From Tetraselmis striata (Eukaryota > Chlorophyta > Chlorodendrophyceae > Chlorodendrales > Chlorodendraceae): DNA of 64,000 nucleotides. Both the position numbers and the translations under genes were made by a program. Below the pieces are notes generated by a model. It was not told where the DNA came from. It did not search any database and worked only from the letters and a program-made list of their open reading frames with translations. Every line of letters starts with the position of its first letter. The first letter of the stretch is position 1. Shown here one piece after another: positions 1-10,033 of this stretch. The DNA lies in contig VCJN01000837.1 of assembly GCA_006384855.1 (NCBI GenBank), forward strand, positions 62,001-126,000. Reading direction: 5' to 3'.

Positions 1-600
1 AACACTTGTTTCATTGTTTGCATTGTTTTGTTGATATATTGCCCCATTTGCGATAGATGGAGTGTGTTCTCAAAGCTGCGGAAGCTCTTTAATCTCATTC
101 CCCGCAGCTGGTCCTCAAATATGCTCCACACGTTTTTGATGAGGTTCACATCTGGGGAGCACGCACCACTGTGATGTACGGGATTTTTTGCATCTCAACT
201 TTACTATTTTTTTCACTATGCGGAAGGCGCCGTCTTCAAAGAGCGTGAACGGCTGCCCGCCAAAGAGCCAGGCACCTTCAAGAACGAATAGATTCTCAAT
301 CACCTTGGAGTATTCTTTCGCACCCACACCTTTTGTCTTGTATTCCTTGCGCCATGTGGTTTCCGTGACTGCATACAAACTAGATACGCCATTATATTTG
401 ATGCCAACGCGTTGTACACGTGCGCTTGGTTTAATTGGATGCTTCACTACCTCTTGCTCCACTGGTTTGCCGCGGCGTTGCCATCTCCGTCTTCCCGAGA
501 GCTTTTGCTGCCGAAATATCTTAAAATATGTGAACATCCAGTTTTGTATGTCTGAATTTCTGTCTTCGTTTATACCCCTACCACTCGTTGCTGCTCTTGA
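1..600 (-). pseudogene. Tc1/mariner-type transposase relic, cut by the window edge
   Basis: Read leftward, the frame 537-115 has the order expected of a Tc1/mariner DDE domain: a Lys-rich start, a segment like the 'GVSSLYAVTET' beta strand, an 'EYSKVIE' helix, and 'FEDGA' where the second catalytic Asp (usually 'QDNA') sits. A frameshift follows. In the next frame 'SPDVNLIKNVWSIFEDQL' (about 110-70) corresponds to the family's SPDLNPIENLW motif, but the third acidic residue is Lys. The reading then runs off the left edge. The N-terminal DNA-binding part (about 600-1000) is degraded beyond clear recognition. Frameshift and catalytic loss mean a dead copy. The family call rests on motif order, not on a search. 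Confidence 0.65.
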
Positions 601-1678
601 CTCTCAGTGAGTCGTTCCTCGTATCCAATGGCTTTAACTGCAACCCCTTCGGCCGCCCTCGCTTCAACGCGCGGCAAACATTGCTCGTGCTGACCGTCTT
701 TGCCGTATGGTCACGCGCCCTCAATCGGCAAGCACTAGTGGCGGCCCCTACGGCCTCCTTTCCCTCGACCATTTGCCTCGCCGCCGAAGCAGCCTTGTTG
801 CTGAGGACGCGCAGCCTCCGCCCTTACCGAAGCATTCTCCCGTTCAGCGCGCCGAGTCAACCGGCAGACGAAGTTCTCGCTGCGGCCGCCATCGCCCGCC
901 TCGCTATTTCAGCAACGTTTCCGCCATGCTTCCGCAGCTTGATTGGCGCAGCCTCTCTATCCTTAAGCAACGTGCTTGTTGCCAGGATCGTGCGAGTTGC
1001 GTCGACAATTCTAGACGAGCGTGCCGGCTGGGTTTTTGCTGAGCGGTATGGGGAGCGAGAGAAAAAAGTGCCGGCTTTTGGCGCGGCGGGAGCCTGATGA
1101 TCTAATAAGTCCGATGGGCGTGCATATGCATCGGAACTTCCGATGAGAGTGTCGGCAGGAAATTCGGCGTACTATACATAACTGCAGGACGGTGCACGTG
1201 GCGCGCATCACCCAAAGCTAAAAGTTAGCCAAAATGTGTAACTCCCACTACATGCGTCAAAGTAATGAACGGATTTTAAACAACCGAGCTTCAAATCGGT
1301 GCCCCACGCGGTACTGCGAGGCGTTCGGTATCGGGCATATATAACAAAACAACGCGTGATTGTCACTTTCGGGCTGGGGCCTGAGCGTTTAAGTGACGCT
1401 CTCTGTACGCGCGCACGGCCGTGCGCAGGTTTGATAGATTCGCCGTCGGCAAATTTCCTCGCAGTGAGGCGGGCCCGCCGCGCGAACCACGGTGCGCGGA
1501 CTTAGCGCGGACTTAGCGAGCGCGCGCGCGTGCGACTAACTAATGCAGACGTTATCATTCATCAATGAAACGCGCGCGCAATATGCACCCACTGTAGGAA
1601 CCGCGGCACCTGCCGAAAAAACTGGGCATTTCTCTGACGGTCGAGCACCCGCATCTGACCCCAAGTTATTATTCGCAA
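601..1678. other. No gene recognised; possible remains of transposase N-terminus
   Basis: Open frames exist on both strands at 588-1097, but none shows a recognisable domain. On the minus strand the segment about 1000-650 has a basic, Ala/Arg-rich composition that could be the decayed helix-turn-helix half of the Tc1/mariner relic. From about 1100 to 1678 nothing convincing is seen. Confidence 0.3.
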
Positions 1679-2170
1679 ATGAAAGAAGCGCGCGGGACGC
1701 GCGGCCGGTCCGGCCCCGAACGCGCAATACGTCCGCTGCGGCCTCCTCCTCCAGCCACGCATCGTCAAATCGTACACAACAGCTCGCGACCGTCTGGAAA
1801 TGTGCATGCCGTACCCGGCGCCCTGAGCGCTGCGCAGCTGCGACAGTTGCTCATGCTTTCAGGGATGGCCGGCCAGCCGGCGGCTAAGCCCGAATCCCCC
1901 ACGGCCAGCATGCCTCCGAGGTCGGGGCGCAGCCCGGAGCCCCGCGTTGTTAGCCCCAAGGGTCATGTGGCCGCCCATGGGCCGAACAAAGCCGCACGAG
2001 CCCAGCCGGCCTCCCCCGGCGGCGAGGGCAGCGCGCAGCAGGGCTGCAAGTGCGACGCACCCAGCCCGCCTTCGCGCGCTCTGCCCATCAAGAAGGCGCA
2101 CATGCTGCGCTGGCATGCATCGCACTTTCACGGCGAGGCCTCCCAGCCCAGCCAGCAGCTCCGCGCATGA
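1679..2170 (+). CDS. Hypothetical GC-rich ORF, doubtful
   Basis: A 163-codon frame rich in Pro, Ala, Ser and Gln that overlaps long open frames in other phases, as is usual in GC-rich DNA. It contains a short 'GALSAAQLRQLLMLSG' helix-like stretch and one 'GCKC' pair, but no domain that I recognise. There is no clear splice structure, homologous neighbour or repeat copy to support it. It may be non-coding. Confidence 0.15.
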   Translation: MKEARGTRGRSGPERAIRPLRPPPPATHRQIVHNSSRPSGNVHAVPGALSAAQLRQLLMLSGMAGQPAAKPESPTASMPPRSGRSPEPRVVSPKGHVAAHGPNKAARAQPASPGGEGSAQQGCKCDAPSPPSRALPIKKAHMLRWHASHFHGEASQPSQQLRA

Positions 2171-2454
2171 CGGCGGCAATGGCGACAGTGAGGAGGACGA
2201 CTCTGCAACAGGCAACGGCGAGCTGGAAGTCGTCTGAGGTAGCAAGGGCGCGGCTCAACACGAGATCAGCTCGCCCGACACCTCGAAGGCAGCCGCGCCG
2301 GGTGTGCCCGCCAAGAGGCCGCCGCGCTCCACGCTCCTCAAGATTTATCCCCGGCAGTAGCGACGCGCAGGAGCTGTGAGCCGAGGAATCAATCGTATCA
2401 AGCCGAGGGAGGGGCATGCTCGGGGCGATCGCCCGCCATGGCGACACCTGGTGG

Positions 2455-2535
2455 CTTCTATTGGAGGAAATACGCTCCTACAATGGAAGGGGGTTCTAGT
2501 CGCAAGTTCTATTGGAGGAAATGAGCTCCTGCAAC
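2455..2535 (+). repeat. Two-copy direct repeat around TTCTATTGGAGGAAAT
   Basis: The unit starting TTCTATTGGAGGAAAT and continuing to a GCTCCT-CAA end occurs at about 2456-2483 and again at about 2507-2534, with only a few differences. The two copies are separated by about 23 bases. The inner GGAG and CTCC segments allow each copy to form a short hairpin. No function is evident. Confidence 0.6.
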
Positions 2536-2539
2536 ATTT

Positions 2540-3388
2540 CTCCGACTATTCACAGGGGGGAAATGACATCACCGACCAATGATAACTTAGGGCGCGCGGC
2601 GGCCGTTGTCCCATAGTCTGGTAATCCGGAAGAATCCGTGCGATTTCTACATTAGAGTTTCATTGACGAATGATAAGTACCGCGCACACAGTTTACAGCC
2701 ACACTACGACGTTATATAATGCGCGCGTAAACTGCGATTTTGCTCTCCTCACTTTCTTGCTAACCGGCAATCTCCGTTATTTCCGGGGTGCCGTAGCGGG
2801 CGGGTATACAGGGTATCGCTGCTTTATTTTGAAGCGCATACGCCAAGCGCGGCCATATGGGCTCCCGACGCAAGATAGCCGCAACATGCTGACCCCGCAT
2901 GTTTTCAGAGTAGGGCATAGAAATACTCTAGATAACCCTACATGTACACCGCATACATGCGATATGTAACGCATTTGCATCTGGCAAGATGTAGCATTTC
3001 ATAAGTGCTTATAAGGATCAGATGTAAATGCGTTTTAAGGATTAGTCGCTATATGCCGTCCCCCATTCGCCGTCGCATTAATTAATTGTGCGACTGCCAG
3101 GTACTCGGGCGGCTAGCTCGAGGGGAGAGGAAGACATGTGCCCACAGGGCGGCAATCAGTTGGGCGACATGTGGCGTGCAGCTTGCGCACGCATTAAAAC
3201 CCACCCGTTTATTACTTTTGACGCATATAGTATTAAAAACCCCATTATAGCTGTACGTGGTACGACCGTACGAGATCCTCGTTGTCGTACCAAAAGCAGG
3301 ATAATTATCAATATATATAGTACGACTATCTAGTCTGGTACCTGTAGGTAGCGCAGTCTGCTTGTGCCTCGATGTTTTTGGTGGTACC
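2540..3388. other. Intergenic, no gene seen
   Basis: The short frames here lack domains. A copy of the dispersed motif AAGGATTAGTCGCTA lies at 3037-3051. The segment CGATGTTTTTGGTGGTAC just left of the inverted-repeat element (about 3370-3387) recurs inverted near 10846-10862. Confidence 0.4.
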
Positions 3389-3425
3389 GTGGTTCGTACC
3401 AGGTTGGGCGGAACTCAGTTCCGTT
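3389..3425 (+). repeat. Left inverted terminal repeat of the methyltransferase unit
   Basis: It begins GTGGTTCGTACCAGG, continues TTGGGCGGAACTC, and is followed by TTCCGTTCCGGCG-type repeats to about 3500. It pairs with 6814-6838. Confidence 0.6.
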
Positions 3426-3517
3426 CCGGCGTTATTATTCCGGAGTTCCGGCCCGGGTGGAAATGAACCGCCGGAATTCCGTACCGCCGGAACTTGGCCA
3501 AAAACCCGGTGGAACTG

Positions 3518-3540
3518 CCCCCCCCCCCCCCCCCCCCCCC
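3518..3540 (+). repeat. Poly-C tract (about 23 C)
   Basis: An uninterrupted C run just inside the left inverted repeat of the methyltransferase unit. The true length may be mis-called, as in any long homopolymer. Confidence 0.9.
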
Positions 3541-4018
3541 GGGAACTTCATCGAAACGTATCCTAATCGACTCCATCGTGTTGCTATCGCGTTGTCTCAT
3601 CGAGATATGGTGATATACGGTGAGAAAAACACCGCAGGTAGTGCCATTGAGGTAGATATAACAGCGCCATCACAACTAGCATGCCACACCAGAGTTGCTG
3701 ACACCTAACTCACCCCTCGCCCCTCACCCTAAACTACGGCTTCCGACAATATTACAACATTATTTCAACCTATTTTGCACCGAGTCACGCGGTGCATTGT
3801 GGGTAGGTCTAAATTAGGGTTTGGGGTCAGCAATGGGATTGATAGCTAACTGGAAGGCCGGTTGGTTCATTTGTGCCAAGTCGGGAAAACAATTCCGTCC
3901 AAGCAGGGACAAATCAAGAGTGAAGGAAACGTTATAATGGTTACAAGTAGTTTGTGCCGTCGGGGGATGCATGAAACTCCGTCCAAGCTGGGACATAAAT
4001 ACGGGCGGCTCGGGAAGG

Positions 4019-5740
4019 CTATTTTTGTGGAAAAGTATACCACTCATCATCATCATCATCATCATAATCATCATCGTCAGAACCTTCGACCAAGTAATCC
4101 CCTCGGCGCCTTGCCGCCTTGTGTCTCCTCTTCTCCGCCGCTATAAGCTCCTCCCGCTGCCCTTCAAGGGTCATTGGAAGGGATAGACCCGGCCACTTCT
4201 CGAAGTCATCTGGACGCAGTCTCTGAGTATCGTCCCATGGCTTCTCTTTTATCCATGACTTCGTCCTGGATTTCATCCCAGCGATTTGCGTCTTCTGGTT
4301 GTCAATGAGGGCGGCCTTCAAGTTCCTGTGTGGGAACGAGTGGTCGTCCGGACTAAAGCAGTCCAATAACACACAAAAGCCGCAGCGACATGTAGGCGTG
4401 GCAAATCGCACAAGGCGTTATTTATATGCTTTATCGCATTGTTATGTCATTCGCCCGGGTTGCACCCATCACGCACCGCGGTTGTCCCAGTCCCGGCTGT
4501 GACGTCGACGATTGTTGTCCCGTCCGTTGCCGCCATTTTGAGGTGCTTTGAAAAGAGCGCGATAGGCTTTTGGTACTTCTTCATTGTCTGTCTATTCTCG
4601 TCCTTCAACTTGGCAGAGTCTTTGAAATGGCCGAGCATGATGGACGTGGAGAACCTGGCAAGGCAAAAACCGGCTCGGAGTGATGCTTTAAACAGTCCGG
4701 CTACGTTCCACGAATCAAATCTCACCTTCGGAGTTCAAAGGCGCAAATGTTGCCAGCTACGATGCTTGGCGGGGGCTTCCTGACGTAGAGGTAGTACTCG
4801 GCGTCGTGACGCAGAGAACTGCCCATTCTCATCCCGCAATCTTTGGCCCAAGTCAAGACGTGATAGCAAAGTTCCTCGGCTTGTTTCTGAACCGCTGTGA
4901 TTGCGGATCCAAGCTGATGGTTCGAGAGGTGAATGAAGAAATGGCACCCATCGAGAGCAGTGTGGACGTCAGAAGATCCAGTCAGGATATTCAACTGCCT
5001 GCGCGGGGAAAATCGGGAATGAGATAAAAGAAAGCACGGTCATATACGTACCATGGTTGTTGGGGGGGGGGGGGGGGGTATCTTGCCCAGCGAAAGCAAA
5101 CACGTCGTTGAAGTCGTCCGTGCCCCACGCATCATCCTTTGAGTCCCAAGTGTGCGAGCCAGCTCCGAAAAGCGCGTCGGCGATGAACACTGTGGCCTTG
5201 GTGGCACCAACTTCCGACATGGCTTCCGCGACGGATTTTTTGTCACGGGAGCCTTGAAATCGCCCTCCACGATGCAAGTCTTGCAAAGCTCCAATCTCAA
5301 AAGACTTCATCATCGATAGAGTTGACCCCTTCGCCCCTTTGACCCCATCACTGGAAATTTCTCGGCCTGAAGTTTCAAAAACCGATTCGGTTTAATAGCT
5401 AACACAATGAAAAATGTTACAGAAAAGAAACCATTTGCGGGATCGGTATTTTACCTTCATCGATATCCACCGCTCCTCAGAAAACCCTGGAGCGGAACTC
5501 GCGAGAAGCAGCGGAGCACATGCAGGAAGAGCAAACTCTGTGAAGAAGGATGTCACCAAGTCCGGCATCTGGTTCTTGATGTGGAACGCATGACTTTTGA
5601 TGCTGGTGTTGGTGGCCGCGATGTGCTCTCGAACCGGTGTTGGGGTGAGGCAGTCGGCAGAATTCATGACTCCCCATCTCGGAGGAGGGGTCATCAAGAC
5701 CATCAAAGGACCGGAGCGATGAGAACCTTTGAACAAATCC
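4019..5740 (-). pseudogene. Bacterial-type (beta-class) DNA N4/N6-methyltransferase, multi-exon, probably damaged
   Basis: Read leftward, the motifs come in beta-class order. There is a 'TPPPRWGVMN' segment near 5690 resembling motif IV (DPPW/DPPY, first Asp replaced by Thr). Next comes a helix-strand region with 'YHVLTWAKDCG' and 'HDAEYYLYVRK' (about 4880-4760). Then 'QKPIALF' (motif X-like) and 'TIVDVTAGTGTTAV' (motif I, SAM-binding, about 4520-4480). Exons 4998-4726 and 4654-4477 join in phase. The intron 5086-4999 starts GCAAGA and ends CGCAG (a GC-AG intron), and 4725-4655 is GT-AG. After motif I the continuation 4411-4019, which ends in an Asp-rich tail, cannot be joined cleanly because a stop intervenes. 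Such enzymes methylate adenine or cytosine N in DNA; they are typical of bacteria and phage and rare in eukaryotes. The start exon is not defined. Confidence 0.55.
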
Positions 5741-5742
5741 TT

Positions 5743-6549
5743 CCCTCTCGACCCGGAGGCGGAAGAGGACGTGCTTATGGATCAGGAGGAAGCGGAAAGC
5801 GACGTAGAGGAGGATCCCGCCGCCGCCGACGGCGGTGATGCCGCCGTGACTTGGTGACGCCGCCACGCCGTGCCGCCCGCGCCAGCGGACGCTCCCCCCT
5901 CGCGCCCGCCACTGCCGGCTCGTCCGCCCGACCCGAAACTCATGGCACTCCTCAGCAGAATACCGATGCTACTCAGCATGGCGAGAAATAATGAACACGC
6001 ATATACAACCGGTCCTAGCTTTCGTTGTCGCGTCGAGATGCTCGTTCGGAGCCACTACAAAACCGAGGGGCGGAGTGGGCCTTCTATGTCCCTCGTGATC
6101 CCGCTCCTGAGAATAAAGACGAAACGACTTACAAGGGCGGTGATCTACGCGTCGACTGCGTTCTCTGTCACGCTGCGAAGGAAAATAACTTGCACTTCGC
6201 GTTTCCGGCCGCGGAGGACGAGGAGATGTAGGCGCATTACGGCGCAACGTCGTTCTGGGCCCTGCCGGTGCCGCGCACTAAAGACGGCGGCTTCGTCAAG
6301 CACACCACCTACTACCATTCTAACTCCGGCCGTAACTCGTTGAAGAAGCATTGCAAAACCCATCATGCAAATGAGCTATTGGAGGTGCGTTTTGCTTGCG
6401 TGCCTGCCGCATGATGCGTGCCGCTGCCGACTGCATGTTGCCGACTACTGCTTTTGATACATATACGTGACTTGTCTGCTAACGACGCGTCGCCTCCCCA
6501 GGGAAAAGCATCCTTGGCGCCTGCTAGTAGCGAAGCATCCACCACCTGA
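5743..6549 (+). pseudogene. BED-like zinc-finger ORF (possible hAT-type transposase N-terminus)
   Basis: An acidic stretch (about 5757-5850) may be the first exon. The clearer part, from about 6025, has 'VDCVLCHAAKENN' (Cys-x2-Cys) and, about 50 codons on, 'SLKKHCKTHH' (His-x4-His). That is the spacing of a BED finger, which many hAT transposases carry at the N-terminus. An in-frame TAG at about 6229 lies between the Cys and His halves. After 'ELLE' a GTGCGT donor (about 6384) and a CCCCAG acceptor (about 6502) define a plausible intron, and the last exon stops at about 6549. No catalytic domain follows, so this is either a short DNA-binding protein or a truncated transposase. It is divergent from the methyltransferase. 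Confidence 0.4.
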
Positions 6550-6813
6550 GCGGCTACTAGTGAGGCGGGTGTGCAAGGGGCGTAGACATCACAACATGTA
6601 ATATATTGGTTTTTTACAATCCGCAGCTCACAGTGGTGTCACCTGCCTGCACAATAACTGCACGGCTCATAGCATGCTAGCAGCAGCCCAGTACAAACAA
6701 CCCAGTTCCGGCCCTAGATCCGGCGGAATTCCGTTCAGTTCCGGCGGAACTAGTTTGTTCCGGCGGAATTCCGTGGTTCCGTTCCGGCGGAACTGAACTC
6801 CTCCATTTGGAGC

Positions 6814-6838
6814 TCCGCCCAACCCTGGTTCGTACCAC
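6814..6838 (-). repeat. Right inverted terminal repeat of the methyltransferase unit
   Basis: Plus-strand TCCGCCCAACCCTGG followed by TTCGTACCAC is the reverse complement of the left end, with one extra base. TTCCGGCGGAACT repeats precede it (6715-6800). The dispersed motif TAGCGACTA follows immediately (6841). Confidence 0.6.
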
Positions 6839-6841
6839 AAT

Positions 6842-7180
6842 AGCGACTATGTGGTATTCCTACTCCTATTGACTAAGACGTTTCAATTAGAGCGACCAAA
6901 TCGTAGTCACTCGCGGGTTCTCTGTGTCCCCGCCAAGACGACACGGTACACTTAGGGCTACCGCCCGCCCGCCACCCCGGCATCCTGACCTCGCCGGCGC
7001 TGAGCACATGGCAAACACAACCCCAACCCGAGCTACCGGCCGCAACGGGCAGCCCAACGACTCGGGTGACTACCATGTGCGAGCGTCTCTTCGGCAACGC
7101 TCTGCGGCCGATGCGGCGAGGACCGGCAGCGGGCGGGTGCGGACATTAATTCTCGGGCTATGTAATAACTGTTCGTTTCT
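6842..7180. other. Spacer, no gene seen
   Basis: Short frames only, between the methyltransferase unit and the first YR element. Confidence 0.4.
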
Positions 7181-7510
7181 AAGTTGAGTCTTGTTTGCCA
7201 AAAGTTCGCGTAGGCTGTTTTACACGGACAAGAGCCGAAATTGGCAGGCGGAAAGTGAAAGCGTGGAGGGAAAACGGAGTCAAGGGGGGCGCTGCGTGTA
7301 ACGCAGCGAAACTAGAAGATGGCATGCTCAGGTGTTATGCATGCTTTTATGTCTACTCATGCTGCACCCGAAAAAGGGCGCAACGAAAGGTGCCTAGTAA
7401 CCCGTACCACTGAGCGGCATTGTAGCCGGAAAGCGGTTTTGGGGACGAGAGGAAACCCCATAAATAAGTTTAGAACATTTCAAAGTTGAGTATGGTTTTG
7501 CCAAGGATGA
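7181..7510 (-). repeat. 3' split repeat (B1-A2-B2) of YR element copy A
   Basis: Plus-strand AAGTTGAGTCTTGTTTGCC (7181-7199) and AAGTTGAGTATGGTTTTGCC (about 7485-7504) are the two B copies. Between them lies the A module, marked by GAGGAAACCCCATAAA at the right and AACGCAGCGAAAC at the left. The A module recurs at the other end of the element (about 9842-10033). Confidence 0.7.
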
Positions 7511-7556
7511 GCGAACGGAGAGAGTGGTAGATTGACGGAGAAGGGGTAGCGCCAGG

Positions 7557-8790
7557 TCATGAAGGGGGTACCGGGAAGGCCACCGCTGCGGAGTCTTGTT
7601 GGACTTGGAAGTGGCGGAGAGGTGCGATGTGACCGAAGAAAAACCACGCGCCATGCGAAGGAACGACGTTGGGGTCGATGTTGTCCAAAACCATGTCGCA
7701 GTTAGTGGATCGGCCGCCTTGGTAGCGAGTGTGGGACGGTTGTGTTCCGATGACGTTTGCGGCAAATGCTGCCCCCTTGCGAAGGCTGTGGGAGCTCCAG
7801 GAAGTACCGGCGGAGGGGGCAGCACCGACAAGACGAACGGCGGTAGAGAGCCAGTCCGACATTGTGGCGGCAGTCCAAGACTTGGACTGCTCGCTCGGGG
7901 TGACCGCCCAGAAGTTTGTTTTGGCCAGGGCAACATGGGCCAAGGGGGGAGATTGTACGTGGTCGATGGAGTGGTACAGGAGACGCGCATTGCGGGTGTG
8001 CTCCGACACATGTTGGAGCAGTACGCGCAAGTCGTCGGGGCCGCGTCGACCGGCGCGTCCTTTCTCGTGGTACACCGGACAACAGTACCAGTGGTCGCCC
8101 CCTGCAGGCTGATGTTCTCGGAGTCGTGGCACAACTCCGCGAACTGAGACAGTATGCCGGCGTAGCTTTTGAGCGTTTGAGCGGTGAGGGAGCTGGAGAG
8201 TAGGTCGAGGGTCCCCTGTCCCAGCTCGTCGGAGCCGAACGCCTCATGTAGGCGAGACCGGAGTGAAGCAACCCAAGGGGCGACAGCTTCGGGCTCGTCA
8301 ATTACGTAAGTACGGCGCTTATGACCGACGGAGTAATATTGGGGCGGTTCATTGTAGCAAAATACTCGGCGGCGCCGGTTAGGTTTCCGGTGGTTGGCCG
8401 GTGGTTGTTGGACGGGTTTGCGACATAATCAGTACGGGTTTGCGGGGCCATGTTTAGGTAGGAGGGCCGCCTCGCGCGCCGTTAGTTCGTGCTACTCGTG
8501 GCGCCTGTCACGCGCGTAACGTACACGCGCGAAGCTTGGTCGTTGCGAATCAGTTATAACACGCAGTGTATCAACCGACGACGTAGCGATGAGATGGTAC
8601 GGGGGGCGGATCGTTGAGCCACCATGTGCATGTGATGAGCGGATGGTTGAGCCGCACTCGGTTGTAGCTGTAAGAAGCGCCGCACCGAGGAAGGTATAAT
8701 GAAGTCTGTAAGGTAGGGGGGTTCCGGTCCGGACACATTATGGCGCTCATCCCGCCGTTGAGCTGCTAGGGTTCGCCGTGCGGCGGTCAC
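7557..8790 (-). pseudogene. Tyrosine recombinase (ORF2) of YR element copy A, inactivated
   Basis: The frame 8132-7557 contains 'YHEKGRAGRRGPDDLRVLL', then 'HSLRKGAA' (catalytic His-x2-Arg box) and 'RYQGGRSTNCDMVLDNIDP'. By comparison with copy B and with the YR family, the box W is Arg here (GGW to GGR) and the nucleophilic Tyr is Asn (TAC to AAC). The core-binding part aligns with copy B only up to 'CHDSENIS'; the next 130 or so codons are deleted. The upstream part (8790-8200) is in other frames. The enzyme would have inserted a circular element by site-specific recombination. This copy cannot work. Confidence 0.75.
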
Positions 8791-8856
8791 CGAAAGGTGG
8801 CCTCGGAAAGCGCGCTAGCAACTCCGACGAAAGGCGCCCCACGCCGTCACTCGTGC

Positions 8857-9922
8857 TCACCTTCGCGGCCACGACCCCGACCGCTGCCACGCCCACGTCC
8901 ACCCCCGCGTTTTGCAGCCGATGCCGCCACCTTGAGCAGTAGCGGTAGCTTTTGCGCTGCTACTAACTGTCGCATCGAAGACGCGACCCTCGTACTCTTT
9001 CATCAGATCCCCGAAAGTCGCAAAGCCCATATGCCCGGCAGCAGGCTGAAAATGCTGGGCTCGCAACACGTCCAGAACACCTTGGTCACCGTGCATACAT
9101 TCGACCTCTTTAAGCCACCGCAAGAAGGCTAGACGAAAATAGAACGCCTTGTCGATGGCTTCGGCATGATTCCGAGCACGCGCGAGGTAGGGAGTGAAGT
9201 CTTGATTGGCAGCAGGGACGTAGGGTAGCAGCTCGTCGAGAGCTACGCAGAGTGCGGCCATGTGGGCTCCAAAACACGACATCCAAAGATACTAATCCTT
9301 TTGGGCCGGCAGGCGCCGGTCATCATGCTTGACGTACTCGTTCGTCATGTCGGTGCTCAAGGCAAAAAGCCCCATCACTCGAGTGGCCGGTCGATTGGCC
9401 TCGAAACCTGACTATGCTCGTTGCAGTAGCTCGGGCACCGCGAGGTAGTCGTCCTCGTCACTCGCGGATTTTCCTCCGACACGGTCGCTCTGGGCTAGCT
9501 CTAGCAAGTCGGGGCGCTCTGCGGCTCCCCCGCTGCCTGTCGGCTGTCCCGCGACGCGTTGCGCCGAAACCGAGCCATGTGCTTCCGTCTCCATCAACAA
9601 CACGGTCACGAGCCGTCAATCGAGCTAACGTTGTTTCAAGCTCACGCATTAATGTATAGACTGGGCCTTCACGTCTACTGTTTGTAGCAATTCGAGTGTC
9701 GGCTAAACGACGGGTTCTTCTCCATCTGACATGATGACGCACGGACGTACGGATGAGAATTTCACACACGAGTGGTGAGCCGGATGTGGTCTTGAACAAC
9801 CTGGGGTGACGTTGCTTGCAACACATTGCGAGACAATTAATCGCTGCGTGAAACGCAGCGAAACTGGAAATGGCAAGCTCAGCTGTAATGGCTGCTTTTA
9901 TGCCTACTCGTGCTGCACCCAA
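8857..9922 (-). pseudogene. ORF1 (Gag-like, RG-rich tail) of YR element copy A
   Basis: Segments match ORF1 of copy B: 'VAGQPTGSGGAAERPDLL' (about 9550) and, from 9282, 'MSCFGAHMAALCVALDELL', 'ARARNHAEAIDKAF' and 'HGDQGVLDVLRAQHFQPA'. Stops interrupt it near 9414 (TAG where copy B has GAG) and near 9295. The C-terminus, Gly/Arg-rich in copy B, has changed frame here. No known domain is recognised. Position and basic tail suggest a nucleic-acid-binding Gag-like protein, by inference. It is not functional. Confidence 0.6.
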
Positions 9923-10033
9923 AAAGGGCGCAACGACAGGTGCCTAGTAACCCGTAGCACTGAGCAACACCGTAGTCGGAAAATGGTTTTATTAGGGAAT
10001 GAGAGGAAACCCCATAAACAAGTTTAGAACATT

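Larger units (their letters stand above)
3389..6838. mobile_element. 3.45-kb unit bounded by inverted repeats, carrying a DNA methyltransferase and a BED-like ORF
   Basis: The left edge (3389-3425) and right edge (6814-6838) are inverted copies built on GTGGTWCGWACCAGG followed by TTGGGCGGA, and inside both ends lie blocks of TTCCGGCGGAA-type repeats in opposite orientation. Between them are a minus-strand gene with N4/N6 DNA-methyltransferase motifs and a divergent plus-strand ORF with a BED-like zinc finger. No DDE transposase or reverse transcriptase is recognised inside. It could be a DNA transposon whose transposase is the BED ORF, a non-autonomous carrier of the methyltransferase, or a chance pairing of repeats. 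The boundaries are by eye and no target duplication was confirmed. Confidence 0.5.
7181..10033 (-). mobile_element. Tyrosine-recombinase element, copy A, with split direct repeats (decayed)
   Basis: Oriented leftward. The 5' end (about 10033-9842) carries repeat A1. The 3' end has the order B1 (about 7510-7484), A2 (about 7473-7290), B2 (about 7203-7181), which is the split-direct-repeat layout known from PAT/TOC-type DIRS elements. Inside are ORF1 (9922-8857) and a YR ORF (8790-7557). No reverse transcriptase, RNase H or methyltransferase domain lies between them. Compared with copy B (33621-41535) it lacks roughly 400 bases in the YR core and carries several stops, so it is dead. Confidence 0.75.

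Noticed and set aside
7596..8147. Plus-strand 183-codon frame
   Set aside because: It is antisense to the YR pseudogene, whose homology to copy B fixes the coding strand.
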